A DNA stretch of 64,000 nt from Thozetella sp. PMI_491. Taxonomy: Eukaryota > Ascomycota > Sordariomycetes > Chaetosphaeriales > Chaetosphaeriaceae. The number at the start of each line of letters is the position of its first letter. The stretch's first letter is position 1. Positions 31,683-42,787 of this stretch are shown here, one piece after another. Under the pieces are notes generated by a model that had not been told where the DNA came from, did no database searches, and saw only the letters and a list, made by a program, of their open reading frames with translations. Location of the stretch: the NCBI GenBank assembly GCA_021432635.1, contig MU270074.1, forward strand, positions 124,001-188,000, given 5' to 3'. Made by a program: the position numbers and the translations under genes.

Positions 31683-34006
31683 TCAGTAATAGTCGTCGGT
31701 GTCATCGTAGTCGCCGTTGTGGTCGCGCCTCTTCTTACGCAAGCTCCCAAAGCGCCGCTTGATGGCAGAGAACGGACCCGAGGACCGTTTTGTGTCAAGC
31801 TCGTCGGGATCGGCAGACGTCGAGGCCGCACCGGTTGCGCCTCTGCTCGAGTCCGGACGCTCCCAGTTCGACGGGTATGACCCTTCGGTGGCGCTCCGCT
31901 GGCGGGTCCGGACCTGTGCACCGTTGTCCTTGACCGAACGGCTCCGGGTGACCCCGAGCTCGTACGCCATGATGCCGTTCGCGTGAGCAGAAGGCGGAGC
32001 GCGGTGAAGGCGCTTGCGCTCCTTGAGCTGCTTCTCTACTGTATACGATGGCTCACCCTTGCCCTTGAGATCCTCATCAAGGTAGTGCTGCATCACGCGT
32101 CAGTCGGTGCAAGTTCTGAAACAGGGAGAGATAGATACTCACGACGACATCCCACCGCCCCATGGGGCCTCCCGAAGCGTCGTTGGTGCGTTGCATATCC
32201 GTGCCTTCAACGTAGTCCATGATGTTGCCGGTGAAGTCGGGCTGTCCCGGCGGAATGATGGCGGTGCCCTGGAGAGGCACATGCTTACGCTCCGAGTCGA
32301 GCACGAAGGCGCGGGGCGTCGCCTTGAGCGCCTCGAGGTTGCTGACTCGTACAGCATCGGCTGGCGCATTGGGCTTGTCCCGGTTGCGGGCGTGGCTGGC
32401 GGCGTCAAAGGGGCCTTCATGATGGTGCGGCACGCCCCCAGACAGGTCGAGCTTGTCGATGGTATCGCTGGGCTGCTTTCGATGGCGGTTGTGGAGGTGC
32501 GGCGCTCGGTCGGCCGCGCGGTACTCCCTGCGCAGCATGTCGAGTGGCCGCACTGTCGGGTCGTTGGGAAAGCGCTCCCTCAGCGACGAGGACCGCCGCA
32601 CGGAGCCGGCGTTGCTCCCGTAGTTCTGCATGGCGTCTTCGCGGTCGACGGCCTCGGTGAAGATGCGGAGGTTGATTTCTGTGAGCGGGTGCGACGCTGT
32701 GCTGAGCAGGGAAGATGTGCGTCGAGGGGGGATCGGAGAGGGGGCTATGATGGAGGGAGGGGAGGCTGAATAAGGGACAGATGGCGGAGACGATGGTGAG
32801 GGAGGCGGGTAGGTCTGGTAGGTCTGGTAGGTCTGATAGGTCTGATAGGTTTGATAGTCCTGGAGCGCTTCTGCTGGAAGAGGTGGCAGCGCCTTGTCTA
32901 TTCCTTTCTTGGGCTCCTCTGGCGGCGGCTTCTTCTCTTCCTTCTTCCGCTCTTCTAGCTCGACGCCGTTTCTGTCTTCTGCCTTTGAAGTCGAACGAGT
33001 GCTAAAGCGTCGACGTAGGCGGTTGCTGACCCGACGAATCAAGCCAGGACCCTCAGCCGAATCCGACGAGGTCTGCGGGGGTGTTGGTAGTAACGTCGGC
33101 CCGGGCTTTAGAGCTGGCGGTGCGAAGTCTGCCCAAGCTTCTGCTTCGAACAAGGGACCAATAAGTGCTTCCTGGGCCTTTTGTTTTCCGGGTTAGCAAG
33201 TCGACAATGGGTGTCCTCCAAGCTTCATCTGATGCCAGCAAGGAAGACGGTGTGAGAGATGGGAACGGTAAGGGAGTCGGGAAGAAGCATGGCTGCGGAA
33301 GCTCCGGTGTAGATAAAGTGCGCGTACAGCAGTCGTAAGACTGGCCTGGCGGGTTGGCGGAGCTGGATTGGGCCCAACTTGCCAACCAAGCCAACCTGCC
33401 TAGACTGACTGATAGGAGAGCTTGTTTGGATGCGTCAGGGGGGGGCACCCACGTCATAAAGTCCCCACTGCGGGCCAGACGGGCTGTGTTCTAGGTAGGT
33501 GCAAAGGTGCAGAGGGAACGGTAGACCGCCGCCGTCGGGCCAAACGGTGACAACGGTAATGTTGAAAGCAATCGAGAAGAAACAAACAGAGGAACCAATT
33601 GCAGTAAAAAAGGTAGAGAAAAAACCAGACAGAAAAAAACACAGTTTATTTCGTTGTTGTTTTTTTTCCTCTCCAATTTTTCTTTCCCCAAAGAATAGCA
33701 CGCAGAGGGGTAGAAGTGGGATGATGGTGCCGTCATCATCGCGGCAGACTGGTGCTGATAAAGGATAAACGGAGCAGCCCGGTGTAACCTGTTAGCTGCC
33801 CCCACCACTTCTGTGTTCCATGACGACGCCAACTCAGGCCGTCGCTCTGTGGATTTATTCGAGAGTGAAATTGGCCAAATGCATGCGAGAGGAGAGAATT
33901 GATGAGAATACGAGAAGAAAAGAGGGGAAAAGGGAAAATGGCAACGTACCCGCGCGGCTTCGCCCTTGGAGGTGTCGAATACTTCTTCGTCGTCGTAGAG
34001 CGCCAT
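31683..34006 (-). CDS. disordered protein with TYQ tandem repeat, unknown function
   Basis: Exons on the minus strand are 34006-33950, 33171-32143 and 32087-31683, giving 496 aa. Intron 1 is long (778 nt, GTACGT to CCCAG with a GCTAAC branch point); intron 2 is 55 nt. The N-terminus is short and acidic (MALYDDEEVFDTSKGEAAR). Most of exon 2 is Pro/Ser/Lys-rich and looks disordered; it contains a five-fold TYQ repeat, PPRRTSSLLS and a basic RRVSNRLRRRFSTRS run. Its end is more ordered, with NIMDYVEGTDM and GRWDVV, which splices onto HYLDEDLKGKGE. The C-terminal exon is basic, then ends in an acidic Asp/Tyr tail (NGDYDDTDDYY). No membrane segment or domain is recognised. The first exon is inferred from frame and splice motifs, and an additional upstream exon is possible. 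Confidence 0.72.
32810..32856 (-). repeat. 9-bp tandem repeat encoding (TYQ)5
   Basis: Five head-to-tail copies of a 9-bp unit (plus-strand TAGGTCTGG or TAGGTCTGA, one with a T for C change) encode five consecutive Thr-Tyr-Gln triplets in the minus-strand protein. The near identity of the units suggests recent expansion. Confidence 0.95.
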
Positions 34007-35622
34007 TTGCGCGAACTCTTCTTAGCCCAATGGATCTGCTTCGTCCACGTCACAAGGACGAGCGTAAGCCACGCCCTCCTTCGCGATGGGATCCTAGAGA
34101 TCGATCGGTAACCCTAAATGCGCGCCGAATTTCTCTGCGCTTTCTGTCGTAACACGTAGCGGAGAAAGCGCTCGTTCGTACTAACGGCGATAGGACTGAA
34201 AAGTCACTTGTCGTACACCGCGGTCTGCCTTGGTATACCAGCGGCGGCTGTGAGATCACACGTCCGGATTCCGTGGGAGATGATCGATGGTGGCCGTGAG
34301 GGTCGCTGGCGATGAAGGAGGAAAGGAAATGTTCATGTCACGGAGAGGGCCCACGATAGAGGTGAAAGGGAGCTTGTGCTCCGAGAATTGCTCCTGTCTA
34401 CTGGCTACAGATATGGACCAGGCCCCCTTCGACGAGACGAACGGCCTACGTGGTGCTTGAGATGCTGTGTCTGCTATAGGTGCTCGACCTTATGGGGCAG
34501 CAGCCCCGAGGACGCTACTCTTTGGGCTGCCACAGACAGACCTTAGACATATCCCAGTCAAGCCAGTCAAGATCCAATGGGACGACCAGCACGGCAGCGT
34601 GTGCCATGACGGCCCTTCTTTTTCTGTCACACTGTCGGACGCGGCCACCACCTCCGTCCCTCTGCCCCAGAAGGAAGCGTGCAGACAGATATGAGATCAG
34701 AGGGGGGAGGCAGCATTTAGCCACCTGAGCCAACAGGATGAGATCCAAGGGGAAGACCCCAGCAAGCCCAGCCCATTGGCCTGCGGCGGGGCGAGGACTG
34801 GCTAGGACGACTATGGATCGGCATGAGATATACCTGAGAGCTGTCGCGATAGAGGGGGTGGGGGGAAGGGGGGCCACCGTCCTTGGCTTTCGAGATTGAG
34901 ATGCCACCCAAGTGCCGTCAAGCCGCGCCTGTCTGGGGTATGAGATAGAAGGGAAACTGGGAACGGCGGGAGGACGACTGGCTGGAGGGCCGGCCCCGAG
35001 AGGCACGGTCCAATCGGTAGAAGGTCCCAAGAGGGCCGGATGGCGCACGTTAATCAGGGCAGAGTTATAGTCCCTCACTGTCCCTGCATGAGCTTTTCAT
35101 GCGGAGCTTGCCATAGGGACGGTTGGTTGGGCGGCTTGTTGGCGGGGACCCGCACCGTCGCAACCCTGCCGAACTCAAAATTTGGTGGGCTGCCCGGCTG
35201 CAGCGCCCTAACGACCGCGTGAGACCAACGGCTGCTGTCCCGCAGCTTGTCCTGCAGCTTCTCCCGCAGACCTTTCAGCAAATTCTCCGCCGACCTGAGA
35301 GACTCGGGATGTATGACAGCCCTGCGAGGCGCCGCCGTCTGCCGTAGTTGACCGCGTGAATCGTGCGAATCGTGCGCCAGTTTGTCCCGGTCGGCACCGC
35401 GAGCACCACGCGGTCGGCGCCCCCGGGGTTGGTTGGCATGACGTAGCTTTGCGCCGCGGGTGCTTCTTATTTCGCCGACCGCCTTCCGTATCAGCCGCGA
35501 CAACGCTCGAACGGGCCAGCGGCGGGTGTCAGACACGCAGGGCGCCAACATGCGGCTGCGGAAGTACGAAATCGCTCCTAGATCTTCCATCCCACTCTCG
35601 CCTCCCGGCCAGGCCGCCTAGC
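34007..35622. promoter_or_regulatory. divergent intergenic region, no gene recognised
   Basis: This 1.6 kb region lies between the TYQ-repeat gene (minus) and USB1 (plus). A 187-codon minus-strand frame at 34515-35078 has low-complexity, Pro/Arg-rich sequence and no family resemblance, so I do not call it. The frame open upstream of the USB1 start is treated as leader. Confidence 0.5.
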
Positions 35623-36627
35623 ATGGCATTGGTCGACTACTCGTCCGACCTTTCAGACGACGAGCCGGAAGGCCCACCGCCGCCCAAGCGCCGGAAACCA
35701 TCCGCCACACCTGCCGTGGACCGGCCCTCGGCGTCCCGCACAGCGTCCGCCCTGCCACCCCTGCCCGCTTCCTTCCATGACCTCTACGCCTCCACCGTCC
35801 GGACCAGCACGTCGGACGACCCGTCTCTGCACCAGGGCAGGCGCCGGCAGAACCCCCACGTCGTCGGCCACTGGCCAAGCCATCTCTACATCGAGTGGCA
35901 CCCTTCCTCAGCCGAGTGCGACCTACTGGAGGGCTTGATCCAGCGCCTCCAGAAGCGGCTACGGAAGGACAGCCCCGGCGCGGCAAGCATCACCAGCTTC
36001 CTGCTCAGCGACATCGGGGTGCCCCTCCCGCTGCACATCAGCCTCTCGCGACCCGTCGTGTTCACCACGGCTCAGAAGGACGACTTCCTCGGGAGCATCA
36101 CGGCGGCCGTCAGGCAGGCTGGGGTCGCACCGTTCGCCTTGCGCTGTGAAGGTGTCGAGTGGCACCGCACCAACGAGTCGAGCCGCTCGTTTCTCGTGCT
36201 GCGCGTGCGGAGCACGGCGTCGGGCGCGGGGGTTAACCCGGAGCTGTGCGAGCTGTTGCGCAGGTGCAACGGCACCATCAAGGCCTACGCGCAGCCAGAG
36301 CTATACCAGTGGGCGTTGGATGACGCCGGTACGAGGCCGGAGAAGGATGTGGAGACAGGCGAGAAGAATGGCGAGGGGGCAGCTCGGGACGTCGGGCACG
36401 CGTTCCACGTCTCGATCGCATGGTCCTTCGGAGAGGTCACCGAGGAACTCAAAAGGTTGACAGAAGAGGTGTTCGGAGCCCCCGAGCCAAGGGAGTCGGT
36501 GCGAGGGGCCGAGATAGAGGTCAGCGGGATTAAGGCTAAGATCGGCAATGTTGTCACCCATGTACCGCTGCCGGAAAGGGGGCGCCGAGACAGTGGTTCG
36601 AAACCGCAAAGCCTGCTAGGGGTATGA
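35623..36627 (+). CDS. USB1: U6 snRNA phosphodiesterase Usb1
   Basis: 3'-5' exonuclease of the 2H phosphoesterase superfamily that trims the oligo(U) tail of U6 snRNA and leaves a protected 3' end; nuclear. The single exon encodes 334 aa. The N-terminus, MALVDYSSDLSDDEPEG then PPPPKRRKP, is the typical acidic and basic lead-in of fungal Usb1. The two catalytic HxS motifs are both present: H138-I-S140 in LHISLSRP and H262-V-S264 in FHVSIAWSF. The HWPSHLYIEW block and the central loop are also typical. The start was chosen at the family-like MALVDYSS; the frame is open further upstream but composition changes there. It is convergent with ERO1, 374 bp away, and divergent from the TYQ-repeat gene. 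Confidence 0.95.
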   Translation: MALVDYSSDLSDDEPEGPPPPKRRKPSATPAVDRPSASRTASALPPLPASFHDLYASTVRTSTSDDPSLHQGRRRQNPHVVGHWPSHLYIEWHPSSAECDLLEGLIQRLQKRLRKDSPGAASITSFLLSDIGVPLPLHISLSRPVVFTTAQKDDFLGSITAAVRQAGVAPFALRCEGVEWHRTNESSRSFLVLRVRSTASGAGVNPELCELLRRCNGTIKAYAQPELYQWALDDAGTRPEKDVETGEKNGEGAARDVGHAFHVSIAWSFGEVTEELKRLTEEVFGAPEPRESVRGAEIEVSGIKAKIGNVVTHVPLPERGRRDSGSKPQSLLGV

Positions 36628-37001
36628 GGTCACCGGAAGCAAGTGGACACAAGCCGGCAAGACAGGTCACCTCCCACACTCCAGGCCGAGCCCGGACGAA
36701 GCATGGCACACGCAGATACAAGGGCACACGTGTTCTGGACAGCAGCTACTAGGCCAAAAGCCATACAGTATATACAGATGCTCGCAGAGTATATAAGAGC
36801 GAGGACGGACCTATAAACAGGAACGGTCTTGAAGCCAACCCATGCCTTGAGAAACGCCAACATCTTTATGCTAGACGTGGCAGCACGTCTCCTTGCGCCT
36901 CTCCCAAAAAAAAATGAACCTTCCTGTTCCCTAGAAGGGACTAATGCAGTTTTGATATCCAAGGTGAGATAAGAAAATGACCCCCGGGAGAGAAGGTAGG
37001 C
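36628..37001. other. convergent intergenic region
   Basis: This 374 bp region holds the 3' flanks of USB1 and ERO1. It includes a short A-rich run near 36907 but no gene. Confidence 0.5.
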
Positions 37002-38926
37002 TTAGAGCTCGTCTATATTTGGCCTCTCAAATGCCCACGACCGTGGGGTCACAGGCAACCCAACATAAAACTGCCATAACCTCTTCGATTCTGAGGTGAT
37101 GATCTGCCATCTGCAGCGGGGCCAGTTAGCATTGCACCAGGCAAGAAAGGACTTTGGGCAACTTAGTGGACTTACAGCATTCCCGGGAAGCTGATCCACC
37201 CTCGGAGGACGATCTTCACGGCCTTGGTCATTCTCCTCAGCTCGAGGTCAAACTCATCCTTGAGCGTCGTGCTGTTGGAGTGGTCCTGAGGGCCCTCCTC
37301 TTCGTCTTCCGCCTCGACCTTGACCTCCGGTTCCCCAGTCGTCTCTGGCTCTGGGACGACGACATGGTGGGGCTTCTTCGCTCGGTCCGGGATGACGTTG
37401 ACCGTTGCGGCCTTGTCATCGCCGCCAGCCTCAACCTCGGGCTGGGCCCCCTCCACCATGGCGCGGAACTGCGTGACCGCGTGCATGCTGCTGCTTAGGC
37501 GCGCGTACGTGTTGAACATAGCAACCAGTTCCGTGCGCTTGAGCAGGGGGACGCCGGGCTCGAGGGCGGCGTTGTTGTCGAACTCGAACAAGACCTTGAG
37601 CGCGGCACCGTAGCCAGCCGTCTGCAGCTTGCCCCAGAGCCGGCACTTGTCGCAGCCGACGCAGTCCATCAGGCGGCTGACGTTGCGGAAACGGTTCCGG
37701 AAGTCCTCCTTGAGGGAGGGGCCCTCGCCATTCTTGAACATTAGGCTCTCGTCGAAGATCTGTGGGACGCTGGCGGCCCGCTCTGTAACGGCGAGGACCT
37801 TGGCCCGCGTGTCGGCATCCTGGTCCAGATCGCCCGTGCAGAAGGTGTAGCTGTCGCCGCGCGATAGGTAGGGCCCAAGCTTGGCGACGGCGCGGGTCAG
37901 GAGCGCGTAGTTGAAGTAGAGGTTGCTGATGCGCTCGGGGTGTCCATGGAGGCGACCGAGATAGCAGTTCAGGTTCGGCTGCCACTGGCCGGTCGTCTGG
38001 TTGAGGAAGTCCCAGCAGATGTGCGTCGAGATGCTCGCGTGCATGCCCGAGATGACGCGGTAGAAGACACGCTTCTCCAGACACTCGTCCTCATTCTCGA
38101 AGCCGCTCTTGGCCACGAAGGGCGTCAGCGGGTTGTTCTGCCGCTTCTCCTCCAGCACCTGCTGGCGGCCGGCCTCGTGCATAACAGCCTTGAAGTCCAG
38201 AACAGCGGGCCCCTTGGGCGTCAGGTCCTTACCCAACGACGCCGAGTGGGGGAACGAGCTCTTCTGGAAGCAGTTCTCGCGGTAGATGGCGTCCCACATC
38301 TGCTTGGCGCCGTCGCCGGCGTAGCCTGTGAAACGCTCGGGGTTGCGTAGTAGACTAACATAGTCACCCTTGGAGCTGGAGCTCTCGTCGTCGGGCACAC
38401 AGTAGTCGCGCTCGTCGCACTCATCGTCGTACTCGACCACACACGTCTCGCCCACGTTCTCGCCCAGCTTGCCCTGCAGCGGCCGCGCCGGGCGTTCGCG
38501 CTGCTGCGTCTTGCCGGGGTGCTTGGCTAGAGGGCCTTCGAGCTTGCCGAGCTCGCTGGCGCGCCACACGAGCGGGATGTCGTCCTCATCGTCCAGAGTC
38601 TCGACGGCGCAGGCAATGTTGCCGCACATGCCATTCTCGTCGTTCCAGAAGGGGCATTTCTTGTTGAAGAGGTTGAGGCGATAGTGGGAGAAGAAGTCAG
38701 TAGTGTGGGTGAGCTCGTCGACCGCGGGCTTCACGCCGCGGTTGAGGCGCTCGAGGGTCGAGTACGAGGCGCATGCATCGCTCACGATGGACTTGGGGGA
38801 GATCTGGTAGAAGGTGTTGTTAGACGCATGAAGGCGAAACTCGGAGGTGGCCGCGGCCAGGCAGGCGGCGAGGAAGCTAGAAAAGAACAGCCAGAGAAAG
38901 GCGCTGGAGACATACCGCGCAGGCAT
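37002..38926 (-). CDS. ERO1: endoplasmic reticulum oxidoreductin 1
   Basis: FAD-dependent thiol oxidase of the ER lumen that reoxidises protein disulfide isomerase and passes electrons to oxygen. Exons on the minus strand are 38926-37176 and 37110-37002 with a 65-nt intron, giving 619 aa. The N-terminus is a signal peptide (MPARYVSSAFLWLFFSSFLA). The shuttle-cysteine region CPFWNDENGMCGNIAC follows, then an acidic insert. The helical core has the FAD-proximal active site CVGCDKC at residues 422-428 (the C-x2-C-x2-C motif) within DCVGCDKCRLWGKLQ. Exon 2, missing from the unspliced frame, adds WQIITSESKRLWQFYVGLP and ends NIDEL. A -DEL terminus resembles an ER retention signal. An in-frame ATG 18 codons upstream was rejected because the signal peptide starts best at MPARY. 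N-x-S/T sites occur at NNT and NQT. Confidence 0.96.
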
Positions 38927-41086
38927 CTTGAGCGGTGTCTTGTGCCTGGCATTGAACCTGTGAGGGGCCCCAGAGCGCAAACAGAGAGAGGTAGAACAGA
39001 CGAGCGGCCGACTTCATGGCGGCGGCGGTGGTGGTGTTTATGGGGGAGGGGCGACAGTCTATTCGTCCTTCGTGTGCTTAACCGTCTTAGCCGGGACGAC
39101 GGTAGAGCCGTCGAGTCTTCTGACCAGGAGGGTTTCGCTTCCGGGATGCAATTCCGCTCTCTTCCACCGTGTCCACTCCCCGCTCGGTAGAGCAGATGAT
39201 GGGCCTGAAACCTGGAAGAAGGATCGGACGCCCCAGAGGCGGCGGCACTACTAATTCGCCGATAAGCGTTATCGCGGGGTCGCGGGCCAGGTTTACGCTT
39301 GCGATAGAGTTGACTCGCGGGCAAAAGAGAATTCGGCAGAGCCAGTGCGCGAAGACGAACCAGAACAATAAAAAAAATAAAAATGTTTCACACACGAGAC
39401 AACGTGCCTACCCCTCGATGAAAAATGGGGGAGGGAAAGAAAGAGGGAGTAGGGGGGTTGGAACCGAGTAATAGGAGATAGTTCGCAGGCGGTCGAGACC
39501 ACTAGAGAAAGGAGGAACGTGGTCTGAGGCAAAATCACCAGACAGTGCAAGAGGATCACTAAAACAGACCGAAAAAGTGGCCTCTAGCGTGCCGTCGAGC
39601 CATTTTGGCAGGCGATAGTACGATGCTCTGAGGTCATGTCTGTGGCGGAGCGCCCTCGGCTCTTCCCACGTAATCCGCTGTTGGTAATCGCCAAAGAAGT
39701 TGATGATCTGGCCAGTTCGCACTGCAACTCTCAGGGCTCCCACCCAGTAAGCTGCAGGCTGTTAATTGCCAGGGAATCCTTCCCCAGACTAACACAGAAA
39801 GGCAACCCGGTCTATCGTTGCCAAGGTACCATAGCAGGAAGAATATTTCCTCTTTACAAGGGCCCGTCCCTGACGTCTTGCTCCGCGAGTGTTGAGCCCG
39901 AGTGAAACAGTGCTTGACCCGAGTGCAAACTGATCGCCGGCATTCAGACAAGCACCCCTACCTACCTTATATAACCCACTTTCTTTGTAAACCTTGGCCA
40001 TGCGCTGGGAGGGAGCAGCGCAGCACTACCGGGCCTGCCTGGCCATTTATTGTAATCTAAAAAAACTCCATACACAGTGGCAATTGTGGTTGCTGGCTAT
40101 TTTAGCCGGGGCACATGATTCGATATGTAAGCTGCCAATGGCGCCCTGCTCCCCCTGCCATGCTGCGTTCAGTCGCCTCTTCTAGAATATTTCCAGGCCC
40201 AGGTCCAGCGGGACCAGCAGCCATCCCAGCCAACGGCCACCCGATGTCGGCTCTTCCCGAGCCCCCGGGGAACTGTTTAGGGCGAGCTTGGCTGGGTTCC
40301 CCAGAGCGGCCATACGTACAACACAACACCTCGGTAGTTTATCGATACGAGACAGCTTGGTAACGATGCTTTTCACCATCAAACATTAGGGAGTGAGTAA
40401 ACTACGTCTTTGTAGCCTCCACCGCCGTGGAGCAAAACTTGGTTCCCGGACAGTCCCCCCCTCGATCATGAACGCCTAGCTTTAGGGTGCAGACGGCAGC
40501 CCAACATACAAGCCCTGCAGGAAGTGAACGATCCTAATAGATCCCCCAGAAGGTTGCTCCGAGCTCGTCGGTTCCGCCCCCTAGAAAAAATAAAGAGACA
40601 TGCCCCTCTCCTCCATCATCACTCACCCCCACTTCCCTCCTTTCTCTCATCTCTTTGCAAAAAAAAAACACGACCGTGAGCAAAACACCTAGCCTCAACT
40701 CTAACCACTTCGTCGAAATTCCAGCCGACCTGAGCAGGGCCTACCACGGCCAGCGACCTCCTTGGCCCGCATATAGTGACAAAAGGAAGCCCTTGATTTT
40801 CCGTCCGAGAGCCGTAGTCGTGAGCATGTGTGGGGTGAAGGAGGAGGGTATTGTCGGAGGGGGTGGGTTTTAAAAAAAATACGGAGATGTCCCTTCGTAG
40901 ACGCATTAAAGAGTCGCTATGCAGTCGTGTGATCGTGAGGTGGTGGAAGTATCGTACAACGCGGAATTTCGCATCAGGTCCCTGCCGGATCTATCACTGG
41001 TTCGGGGCCTGGTAGTTGAGCGGGCGCCTGCGAAAAGTCAGCGGCGGCGCCACAGAGTGACGCATAAGGAGTCACGCTAGGAGGCC
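38927..41086. promoter_or_regulatory. long upstream region of ERO1, no gene recognised
   Basis: This 2.2 kb region lies between ERO1 and the 3' end of CKS1, both on the minus strand. A TGACGTC at 39871-39877 resembles a bZIP (CRE/UPRE-like) site about 950 bp upstream of ERO1. Short purine-rich runs (39419-39450) and A runs are present. No frame here looks coding. Confidence 0.45.
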
Positions 41087-41542
41087 CTACTTGAAGAGGA
41101 GGATATGCGGCTCGGGCTCGTGGACCTCGTAGTGCTCCCAGCCCAGGCTCTGCGATATGTTAGACCGTGACTTCTCGGCCACCGGGGGGGCTCAGGGCGT
41201 CAAGAATAACGGTCTTCTCACCTGGGTGATGCCCATGGCTCGCCATTCGTCCTCCCAAAGCAGCTTCAGCGTGCCCTTCGACTTGTCATGGTACTCAGCG
41301 GGGATGACCTTCAGCATAGCCTTGGGAAGCTGGACGTGGCGGTACTCATACTCATCATCGTTGTACCTACAGGCAGTCCGGTTAGTGGTGAAGTGGGGGT
41401 AGGCGGTAATAGGTGGCACATCGCACCGAGATGAGTAGTGGATGGCGTCGATGAACTCCTCCAGCCGCGCCCGCTCAGAGTCGGTCAGCGCCCGCGGCTT
41501 AGCATTCCTGCGCTTGTAGTCGATACCCAGTGTCTCCGGCAT
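41087..41542 (-). CDS. CKS1: cyclin-dependent kinase regulatory subunit Cks1/Suc1
   Basis: Small adaptor that binds cyclin-dependent kinases and phospho-threonine sites and promotes multisite phosphorylation. Exons on the minus strand are 41542-41427, 41366-41222 and 41149-41087 with introns of 60 and 72 nt, giving 107 aa, the family's normal size. The conserved core is complete: [20 protein letters not shown] spans the first junction, followed by [10 protein letters not shown] and the [14 protein letters not shown] block. The last exon contributes [20 protein letters not shown], which contains the HxPEPH motif essential in the family. The unspliced frame loses this last block, which confirms the second intron. 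It shares a divergent promoter region with the RSC4-like gene. Confidence 0.97.
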
Positions 41543-42787
41543 AGTGATTGCAAAAGACAGTGGTGGTGCGGTTCCAAAGTGGAGAGTTACGCGAGAGCCG
41601 AAGTTCGGTCTAGTTCCAAGAGCCTGTCGCTCGGCAATAGAATGGCCAGTCGCGCAGCTTGGTGGAGGAAGAAGACGACTGGGGGCACAGCGAGGGGTGG
41701 AGAGGTTTGCAAAGTGCCGGGTTGGTGCCTACCTGCTCGCAGAGCCTCAAGACGCGTCGAGGGGGGAGGGGAGGGAAAAGCTCGGGGCGGCACGTGGGGT
41801 TGAAGTCGGTGTGGTTCAAAACCACGTGCGTGAACGCGGTTCAAGTTGACAAAGTCGGTTGGATCGGGGAGAGGGCTGGTGAATGGCGGGTTTCCGAAGG
41901 AAGGCGGAACGCGGGTAGGCCCTCGTCGCGTGGTTACTCTGTGAAAATCGCCGGCGGTGGAAAGTTGGGAGAAAGTGCGATGAGGGGCAATGGGAAAATG
42001 CGGGAGTAAACAATCAAGAGATGGATGGCACTAGTCTGGCGCTATCGGAAAGCATCCCGCCACAAAAAAAGCCTATCGATCAGGCAGCACCTGGCCGGGT
42101 TGCACAACATATCTTGTTCGACACGGATATCAGGCACCTCCTTTTCCTTTTGTTTGGCGCCTGGAATGTTGGCTTTTGCTCTTCTCGGCGACCAGATAGA
42201 TGCGTGGCATTTACAACGATTACAACTTAGAGAAGATAAGATAGGCTTTAAACACGGCCGGTCCAGGATCGAGATTTGAGAATCCTGAGAAGCCCGAATA
42301 CTACTAGATTGGAATTCGGATAGCCCGAGTAGAGCCAATGGAAACCCGTCACTCCAGCTTGTCTGGCCTGACTCCTATCCTATTCGGGCGGCGAGAGTAC
42401 ATGCATTCTCGGGAGCTCCTCCCGCAAGTGAAACTGAGCAACAGCCGCTCGCTCGCATAAGCTGTCCCAACGCTGGGCAGTCATGCAGGCATGCAGGCGA
42501 GCACAACCCTAACCCGAGATCTCGTCCTTCCCAGCTTTCTCCACTTTTAGCTCGGCAAATTCTCGGCCTCGAGCTCCATGCCAAAGTTGGACCTGCTGCA
42601 ACAGCTGGTTTCGCGAGCGAGTGCTGAACATTTTGATGCTCCCGCCATCGCGTCTAGCAACTGCTCTCTTTCCGCATCGCGTTCCCAGCAGCCTTAGCGC
42701 CCCGCGCCCGCCGCTCCCAACGACAGGCTCGAAATCAATGCAAGAAGCAATTGCTTATTTCTAGCGATCGAGATCCTATTGTCTCAA
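41543..42787. promoter_or_regulatory. divergent promoter region, CKS1 / RSC4-like
   Basis: This 1.2 kb region lies between two start codons on opposite strands. Frames on both strands are short and without family similarity. No repeat or RNA gene is visible. Confidence 0.45.

Noticed and set aside
34515-35078. 187-codon minus-strand frame between the TYQ-repeat gene and USB1
   Set aside because: Low-complexity Pro/Arg/Leu composition, no family resemblance and no supporting splice or promoter logic; I would need transcript evidence to call it.
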